DNA of 64,000 bases from Acidovorax sp. NCPPB 4044 (GTDB lineage: Bacteria > Pseudomonadota > Gammaproteobacteria > Burkholderiales > Burkholderiaceae_C). The DNA lies in NCBI RefSeq assembly GCF_028069655.1, contig NZ_JAMCOS010000001.1:1332001-1396000 (forward strand). Reading direction: 5' to 3'. This document shows positions 58,810 through 64,000 of the stretch, one piece after another (the stretch's first letter is position 1; each line of letters starts with the position of its first letter). The translations under genes were made by a program, and so were the position numbers. The notes below the pieces were generated by a model. It was not told the origin of the DNA. It saw only the letters and a list, made by a program, of their open reading frames with translations, and searched no databases.

Positions 58810-59853
58810 ATGACGGAAATTGCAGACAACGCGGTGGCCACCGCGGCCCATCGGACATCCGCATTGGGCATACCCGCGCTGGAGCCGGTGTGGTCCCGCA
58901 TGGCGGCGGTGCGTGCGGGCCGTGCGGCTCCCGTGACGATGCGGCAGGCGCAGCAGGACCACTGGGTGCTGCATGCGGCCGGCATCGGCCTGGAGCCTTT
59001 CTACGCCTGGTTCGGGGAGGGCGGTGGAAATTTCGACGATTTCGAGCGCTGGGTGGTCGAGCATGTGGGACGCCCCCCTGCCGACCGGGCCGAGCGGCTC
59101 AATGCCGCGCTGGCCGGAGCCCCGCCCCCGCAAGCGGCCCAGGATGCGCAGGCTGCCATCGAAGCCATGCCGCCGGTGCTCTCTGCCCAAGACCTGGCTT
59201 TCTGGGACGAGAACGGCTATGTCGTGCTGCACGACGCCATCACGCCCGAGGCCGCGCAGGACACCGCATCGGCGGTCTGGAAATTCCTGGGGGCGCAGCC
59301 CGACGATCCCCGTACCTGGTACCCACCCAACGAGCACGGGATCATGGTGCAGTTCTTCCACGACGCGGTGCTGGAACGCAACCGGCAGAGCCCGCGCATC
59401 CGCAAGGCCTTCTCGCAACTGTGGGGCACCGCCGACCTTTGGAGCACGACAGACCGCGTGGGCTTCAACGCCCCCGAGACCGCCTCGCACCGCTTCCGGG
59501 GCCCGCATCTGCACTGGGACGTCAGCCTGCAGACACCGGTGCCGCTCGGCACGCAGGGCATCTTGTATCTCACCGACACGCAGGCGCAGCAAGGCGCCTT
59601 CACACTGGTGCCCGGGTTCCACCGCCGGCTCGGCGCGTGGCTGGACAGCCTGCCGGGGGGGCCTGCCAGCGCACGTCAGCAGGATCTGGCTGCCCTGGGC
59701 GCCGTACCGATCGCGGGCCGTGCCCGCGATCTCATCATCTGGCACCACGCCCTGCCGCACGGCAGCCGGCCCAACACCACCGACCGGCCGCGCTTGGTCC
59801 AGTACATCAACCTTTTTCCTGCGGACGCGCCGGTCCACGAAGGGTGGGTGTAG
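58810..59853 (+). CDS. Phytanoyl-CoA dioxygenase (PhyH)-family protein
   Basis: 347 residues. Fe(II)/2-oxoglutarate dioxygenase fold in the second half: FWDENGYVVLHDAITPEAA, iron ligands in HLHWDVSLQTPVP (HxD type) and the distal His/Arg region WHHALPHGSRPNTTDRPRLVQ. The first 110 residues are not typical and are Ala-rich. PhyH-like enzymes hydroxylate lipids, ectoine or natural products. No biosynthetic neighbours give a clue. Start MTEIADNAV at 58810; the frame is open to 58711 without conserved sequence. Confidence 0.87.
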   Translation: MTEIADNAVATAAHRTSALGIPALEPVWSRMAAVRAGRAAPVTMRQAQQDHWVLHAAGIGLEPFYAWFGEGGGNFDDFERWVVEHVGRPPADRAERLNAALAGAPPPQAAQDAQAAIEAMPPVLSAQDLAFWDENGYVVLHDAITPEAAQDTASAVWKFLGAQPDDPRTWYPPNEHGIMVQFFHDAVLERNRQSPRIRKAFSQLWGTADLWSTTDRVGFNAPETASHRFRGPHLHWDVSLQTPVPLGTQGILYLTDTQAQQGAFTLVPGFHRRLGAWLDSLPGGPASARQQDLAALGAVPIAGRARDLIIWHHALPHGSRPNTTDRPRLVQYINLFPADAPVHEGWV

Positions 59854-59962
59854 CGCGCGGCGGCGCGTTCCTGCACCCCGGGGCGTGATGTTGTCCGACG
59901 CAGCGGGCCGCGGGCACTGGGTACCTTCGGGGTTTATTTTCTACGTCGATTGGAGCCCCACC

Positions 59963-60097
59963 ATGAATGCACCGCGAGACTCTTCCGGCGCCGTCCCCAC
60001 CTCTTCGAGCCGCAACCGGTTCGCCAGCGCCCGCACCCTCTGGGTGGCCGGCATCGTGCTGGCGGTACTGCTGGTCGCTTTCGTCATTCCCTGGTAG
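59963..60097 (+). CDS. Tiny single-pass membrane protein (44 aa)
   Basis: Starts MNAPRDSSGAVPTSSSRNRF and ends with a hydrophobic segment (LWVAGIVLAVLLVAFVIPW) at the very C-terminus, a tail-anchor layout. TTGGAG stands 8-13 nt before ATG 59963, and a strong terminator follows 18 bp after the stop, so it looks like a real small transcription unit. Unrecognised family. Confidence 0.65.
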   Translation: MNAPRDSSGAVPTSSSRNRFASARTLWVAGIVLAVLLVAFVIPW

Positions 60098-60115
60098 GCC
60101 ACTGTCGGGTACAAC

Positions 60116-60149
60116 ACGCCCGGGAGGCTTCGGTTTCCCGGGCGTTTTT
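60116..60149 (+). terminator. Rho-independent terminator after the 44-aa gene
   Basis: ACGCCCGGGA pairs with TCCCGGGCGT around a GGCTTCGGTT loop, followed by TTTT. Confidence 0.93.
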
Positions 60150-60217
60150 GCGTCCGCAGGGGGCGTTAGCATCGTGCAGCGGGGCACGATCGGGCCATTC
60201 CAACAACGGAGGTTGCA

Positions 60218-61216
60218 ATGTCGGTACTTTCTTTCAAACGCCTGGGCGGGCGCGGCGCGCAGGCGATGGGCTGGCTGCTGGTGGCCGCGGCGCTACCGGC
60301 GGTGGCGCAGAGCAGCGGGGAGGACGTGCACGCCGGCCGCGGCACGTTCTACGGCTACGACGGCGGGGGCAATTGCAGCCTGCCCATGCCGAGCCATGTG
60401 CTCACGGCGGCGATGAACCACACCGACTACCAGGGGTCGCAGGCCTGCGGCGCCTACATCGAAGTGACCAACCTCAATACCGCACAGACCGTGCTGGTGC
60501 GCATCGACAACCGGTGCCCCGAGTGCGCGCCTGGCGATGTCGATCTGGCGGAGCCGGCCTTCGCGCAGATCTCGCCGCTGGCCGCGGGCGAGATCCCGAT
60601 CCGCTGGCGCTATGTGTCGGGCCCGGACGCGCAGGCGGCTGTGGTGTTCAAGGAGGGGTCGAGCGCCTGGTGGAGTGCCGTGCAGGTGCGCAACCACCGC
60701 AATCCGGTGGCCTCGCTGGCGTACCGCGCGAGCGGCTCCACGGGCGACTACACCGTGCTCTCCCGCGAGATGTACAACTATTTCGTCGCCCCGGGCGGCA
60801 TGGGGGCGGGACCCTTCGATCTGAAGATCACCGACACCCTGGGACAGGTGCTGGAGGTGTCCGGCGTGCCGCTGGACGTGGGCCCGGAAATTCCCCTCGG
60901 AGCGCAGTTTCCCGCAGCGCTTCCTGCGCCGGGTTCTGCCTGGCCCGAACAGCCGGCAGCGTCCCTGCCCGCCACGTTCTCCACGCAGAGCAACAGCGAT
61001 TGGGGCCAGGGCTATTGCCTCGACGTGACCGTGGCCAACCCCAATGCCGTTCCGCTGAACTGGTCCGTGCACATTCCGGTGGAGGGGACGGTCTACACGG
61101 CATGGAACGCGCAGGTCTCGCAAACCGGCGCCGTGCTCTCGGCAGCCGGAGACCCGTGGAACCAGACGCTGCAGGCCGGGGCCACCGCCCAGTTCGGGTT
61201 CTGCGCCAACCGCTGA
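60218..61216 (+). CDS. Secreted bacterial expansin with C-terminal CBM2-like domain
   Basis: 332 residues: signal peptide (GWLLVAAALPAVAQS), expansin D1 double-psi barrel (GRGTFYGYDGGGNCSLP, ACGAYIEVTN, RIDNRCPECAPGDVDLAE, with the expected Asp), expansin D2 (about residues 135-230) and a C-terminal cellulose-binding-like domain (SDWGQGYCLDVTVANPNAVP, GFCANR). Expansins loosen plant cell walls without hydrolysis and support xylem colonisation by plant pathogens. GGAGG stands 8 nt before ATG 60218. No type II secretion genes are nearby. Strong hint of a plant-associated lifestyle. Confidence 0.9.
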   Translation: MSVLSFKRLGGRGAQAMGWLLVAAALPAVAQSSGEDVHAGRGTFYGYDGGGNCSLPMPSHVLTAAMNHTDYQGSQACGAYIEVTNLNTAQTVLVRIDNRCPECAPGDVDLAEPAFAQISPLAAGEIPIRWRYVSGPDAQAAVVFKEGSSAWWSAVQVRNHRNPVASLAYRASGSTGDYTVLSREMYNYFVAPGGMGAGPFDLKITDTLGQVLEVSGVPLDVGPEIPLGAQFPAALPAPGSAWPEQPAASLPATFSTQSNSDWGQGYCLDVTVANPNAVPLNWSVHIPVEGTVYTAWNAQVSQTGAVLSAAGDPWNQTLQAGATAQFGFCANR

Positions 61217-61351
61217 GATCCGGCCGCCTGGCCCCTCGGCCGCCGGCACGGCCGGGGCGCGGACCATTGCACGCGAGGAATGCCCGTTGTCCGACAAGGC
61301 GTGGGCATGCGACTGCCTACCTTGAAGGCGTCGCAAACCGGAGCCCGTGCC

Positions 61352-61717
61352 ATGGAGCCATCGAAACAAAATCCTCCCCCATCGCAGACCGCACCGGGCG
61401 GAACGCCCCTGCCGTCGGCCAGCAACCGGGACAACCGCCGCGTCTGGTGGATGGCCGTGGGGGCTGCGGTCATCGTGCTGCTGGCCGTGATCGCCTTCAA
61501 CGCGATGGGGCCGAAGATGCCCACACGCGCGCCGGGGGAAGGCACCGGAGCGCCCGCATCGCAAGGTGCCGCACAGTCCGGCGGCCCACCGTCCAGCGGG
61601 TCGGTGCAGGGCGCCGCGCCGCAGCGTTCCGACACGCCCACGCCGGCAGGCCGCGAGGCCATGGGTGCACCGGCAGGCGCAGCGCCTGCGGCGCAGCCGG
61701 CCTCTTCCGCGCGCTGA
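61352..61717 (+). CDS. Small membrane-anchored Ala/Pro/Gly-rich protein
   Basis: 121 residues: a hydrophilic N-terminus (MEPSKQNPPPSQTAPGG), one membrane helix (VWWMAVGAAVIVLLAVIAF, about residues 31-49) and a low-complexity periplasmic tail rich in Ala, Gly, Pro and Ser. GGAG stands 9-12 nt before ATG 61352; longer open frames upstream lack support. It resembles the 44-aa protein upstream in its leading segment. Function unknown. Confidence 0.68.
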   Translation: MEPSKQNPPPSQTAPGGTPLPSASNRDNRRVWWMAVGAAVIVLLAVIAFNAMGPKMPTRAPGEGTGAPASQGAAQSGGPPSSGSVQGAAPQRSDTPTPAGREAMGAPAGAAPAAQPASSAR

Positions 61718-61765
61718 CTGTTCGGCATCCGCGGCAGGGGCTCGTGTCGCCGGGGCTTCGTGCCG

Positions 61766-63451
61766 TCAGCCGTGGTCCGTGCCGGCCCCCGGTGGGGCTT
61801 CGCCGTCATCAAGCCTCTCATTGGAATTCGTGAGCGGCTGCGGCGGTGGATCCGCGGCGGCCACCACGCGGTTGCGGCCTTCCTGCTTGGCGGCATACAG
61901 CGCCGCGTCGGCCCGGCCCATCAGGTCCGAGGGTGTCTGCCCCAGCGGCTCCCAGGTGCAGCAGGCGAGTCCGCCGCTCACGGTGACGTGGCCGAACGGG
62001 CTGCCCGGGTGCGGCAACTGCAGCGCGCTCACCGCCGAGCGTGCAGCCGATGCCACCAGGTAGGCGCCGGCCACGTCGGTCTCGGGCAGCACGATGGCGA
62101 ATTCCTCCCCGCCGTAGCGAGCGATGAAGTCGCCCGGCCTGCGGATCGCGCCCGCCAGGGCGGCGGCCACCTGGCGCAGGCATTCATCGCCCTGCAGGTG
62201 CCCGCACCCGTCGTTGTAGCGCTTGAAGAAATCGACGTCGAACATCATCACCGACACAGGCCGCCGGTTGCGCCGGCACTGGGCCATGACGTCGGCGATG
62301 CGCCGGTCGTAGGCGCGGCGGTTGTGCACGCCGGTCAGCCCGTCGTGCTCGGCCATGTGCTCCACCCGCACGTGCGCCTGCATCAGCGCCTCGTGCGCCG
62401 CGCGCAGGCGCTGCTCGGCATCGCGCCGGTGCTTCACGGCGCGGACCATGTAACCGCCGGCCAGGGCGATCACGCCCAGCAGCAGCAGGATGCCGGCGGC
62501 CTGCACCGAAGTGGCCTGCCGCCACTGCGCGAGGATTTCGTCCTCGGCGAGCGCCACGGCCACCGCGAGCGGGTTGTTGCGCGCATGCTCGAAGCTGATG
62601 AGTCGCGTGACCCCGTCGATGGGCGACGGCGTGGTGATGACGCCCGAGCGGTTCTGGGTGATCTGCGCGTGCAGCGGCGTGCCGGCGATGCTGCGCCCCA
62701 GGTCCTCGACGTAGAACGGGCGCCGGGTGAGGATGCTGCCGTCCGCCTGCAGCAGCGCGATGGCCCCTTTCTGCCCTACGTCGAAACCGTCGAGGATGTC
62801 GAGCACGTAGGTCAGCCGGATGGTGGCGAGCACCACGCCCGCGAAGCGTCCCTCGGCGTCGTTGACGCGGCGGGACACGGGAATGATCCACGCCCCGGTC
62901 GAGCGGCTCACGATGGGCTTGCCGATGAGCGTGCGCATGCTCGGGTTGTCGCGGTGGTGGATGAAGTATTCGCGGTCGGAATTGTTGGCGCCGGGGTTCT
63001 GCACCGGCTGGGTGTTGACCAGCCAGCTGCCGTCCCGGCCGTACACGAACAGCCCGTGCAGGTGTTCGGCCTGGGAGATGTGGTTCACCAGCACGGGCTG
63101 CAGGGCTTCCAGCGTGGCGGGCGACATCTCGCCGCGCTCCAGTTCGTAGCCGATGCCGACCAGCACGCGGTCGATCTCGGAGATCATGCTGTCCATCTGC
63201 TGGGTCACCGCGCGGGCCAGGTTCTGCGCGAAGGTCTGCGCCTGCTGCCATTCGGCCTGGCGCGCGCGCCAGGCCAGCCAGATGTTCGAGCTGACGAGCA
63301 GCAGCGCCACCAGCACGACGAAGCCGATGGTGGAACGGACGGAGCGGTCTTTGCCGAAGGGCAGGGAGGGGCCGGAGGTGGAGGCTTCCGGGGGCACTGA
63401 GGACATGGATTCAGGAGTATGCGGCGTGCCGGAGGGGGCGGGCGCCTTCAT
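61766..63451 (-). CDS. Membrane diguanylate cyclase with extracytoplasmic Cache-like sensor
   Basis: 561 residues: membrane helix 1 (STIGFVVLVALLLVSSNIWLAW, about 41-62), a periplasmic Cache/PDC-like domain (LFVYGRDGSWLVNTQPV, IPVSRRVNDAEGRFAGVVLA), helix 2 (AGILLLLGVIALAGGYMV) and a GGEEF domain (RYGGEEFAIVL). An I-site RPGD lies five residues before GGEEF, so product inhibition by c-di-GMP is expected. No EAL domain. Start MKAPAPSGTPHTPE at 63451; MSSVPPEAS at 63406 is the alternative. It follows the partial LysR gene by 16 bp. Confidence 0.9.
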   Translation of the reverse strand: MKAPAPSGTPHTPESMSSVPPEASTSGPSLPFGKDRSVRSTIGFVVLVALLLVSSNIWLAWRARQAEWQQAQTFAQNLARAVTQQMDSMISEIDRVLVGIGYELERGEMSPATLEALQPVLVNHISQAEHLHGLFVYGRDGSWLVNTQPVQNPGANNSDREYFIHHRDNPSMRTLIGKPIVSRSTGAWIIPVSRRVNDAEGRFAGVVLATIRLTYVLDILDGFDVGQKGAIALLQADGSILTRRPFYVEDLGRSIAGTPLHAQITQNRSGVITTPSPIDGVTRLISFEHARNNPLAVAVALAEDEILAQWRQATSVQAAGILLLLGVIALAGGYMVRAVKHRRDAEQRLRAAHEALMQAHVRVEHMAEHDGLTGVHNRRAYDRRIADVMAQCRRNRRPVSVMMFDVDFFKRYNDGCGHLQGDECLRQVAAALAGAIRRPGDFIARYGGEEFAIVLPETDVAGAYLVASAARSAVSALQLPHPGSPFGHVTVSGGLACCTWEPLGQTPSDLMGRADAALYAAKQEGRNRVVAAADPPPQPLTNSNERLDDGEAPPGAGTDHG

Positions 63452-63467
63452 GCGATGCGCCCCATTC

Positions 63468-64000
63468 TCACACCGGCGGGCGGTTCGCCAGCACGCGTTC
63501 GTAGAGTCCCCGCGCGGCGACGGACAAGCCGCGGCCCCGCCGCCGCACGAGGTAGATCTGCCGCGTGAGGCCCGGCAGCGAGAGCGGGCGCGTGACGAGG
63601 TCGGGGTGCGAGAAGTGGAACAGCGTGAGCGTGGGCACCACGCTGATGCCGAGCCCGGCACGCACCATCCCGGTCACCGTGGCGAGCTGCTCGACCTCCA
63701 TCAGCGTGTTCATGGCATGGGGATGGATGGCGGCCTCCAGGTACTGGCGCACGCTGCTCGTGCGTGCCAGGTGCACGAAAGGCCAGGGCGCGAGATCGGC
63801 CACCTGCAGGCCGCCCTTGCGGCGCCGCCGCGCGAGCGGATGGTCGGCGCGGCACACCAGGTGGAAGCCGTCGGTGCAGAACGGTTCGGCCTGCAGCGAG
63901 GGCGTGTCGGCGCGGATGGCGGCCAGCGCGAAGTCGGCCCGGCCCGACGCCACGCGTTCGATGCAGGGCTCCGACAGGACGTCGGCGATGTCCAGCTCGA
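63468..64000 (-). CDS. LysR-family regulator, partial (5' part beyond window)
   Basis: Only the substrate-binding domain is visible, about 177 codons: ELDIADVLSEPCIERVASG, FALAAIRADTPSLQAEPFC, LVCRADHPLARRR and GMVRAGLGISVVPTLTLF, the usual LysR C-terminal pattern. The DNA-binding N-terminus lies right of base 64000. It ends 16 bp before the diguanylate cyclase start. Target unknown. Confidence 0.88.
   Translation of the reverse strand, partial: ELDIADVLSEPCIERVASGRADFALAAIRADTPSLQAEPFCTDGFHLVCRADHPLARRRRKGGLQVADLAPWPFVHLARTSSVRQYLEAAIHPHAMNTLMEVEQLATVTGMVRAGLGISVVPTLTLFHFSHPDLVTRPLSLPGLTRQIYLVRRRGRGLSVAARGLYERVLANRPPV

Overview
The window is high-GC DNA with dense genes, short intergenic gaps and many 1-4 nt stop/start overlaps (ATGA, GTGA). 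Gene content and order (folC - SPOR protein - cvpA - purF - metZ - gltX - tRNAs; tolB - pal - cpoB; mltG - tmk - holB - pilZ; ECF41 sigma with a carboxymuconolactone decarboxylase) point to a betaproteobacterium of the Burkholderiales, most likely Comamonadaceae and Acidovorax-like. A secreted expansin with a carbohydrate-binding domain fits a plant-associated species. The assignment rests on recognised families and gene order only. I see no phage, insertion sequence, CRISPR array or plasmid gene; this is ordinary chromosome with some accessory patches.

Layout. 1-10.4 kb: pepN (cut by the left edge), prfB with its programmed frameshift, an alpha/beta hydrolase, tas-ybaK-plsY, a c-di-GMP-flavoured minus-strand group (degenerate HD-GYP protein, retropepsin-like protease, yajQ), and murB. 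10.4-13.9 kb: a divergent MBL-fold/LysR pair and an ECF41 sigma factor with its partner decarboxylase. 14-24 kb: argG, ppnP, a glycine-zipper envelope protein, then the folate/purine/methionine/glutamyl-tRNA block. 24.1-24.95 kb: a tandemly duplicated tRNA-Ala/Glu/Asp cluster with promoter and terminator. 25-39.4 kb: an accessory stretch with a membrane acyltransferase-like protein, two MFS exporters, a DUF72 protein, a pentanucleotide microsatellite in front of tex, an HDOD protein, a patatin-like phospholipase, an iron-type alcohol dehydrogenase, an exported hydratase-like protein, an HSL-type hydrolase and a hotdog-GNAT fusion. 39.5-51.6 kb: housekeeping and envelope genes (ygfZ, mltG, tmk, holB, pilZ, tatD, msbA, tolB-pal-cpoB, tcdA, tRNA-Lys, csbD). 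51.7-58.3 kb: a catabolic island with a split transketolase, a complete TRAP transporter, an SDR dehydrogenase and a divergent LysR regulator. 58.4-64 kb: DUF2789, a PhyH-type dioxygenase, two tiny membrane proteins, the expansin, a diguanylate cyclase and a LysR gene cut by the right edge.

The most striking signal is a family of about 45-bp palindromic elements (core GCTATT-N5-AATAGC followed by AAACTATTCAATGAATnCGGCGGCA) seen five times. Three copies are between genes. Two lie in frame inside coding sequences (pepN and the patatin-like gene) and insert nearly the same peptide (AIKxIANYSMNTAA) into two unrelated proteins. This resembles in principle the protein-inserting palindromic elements known from Rickettsia. 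Other points of interest are a 12-copy GCGTG repeat between two divergent genes, an almost leaderless ECF41 autoregulatory promoter, a split-transketolase/TRAP operon of unknown substrate, and enzymes that have lost canonical catalytic residues.
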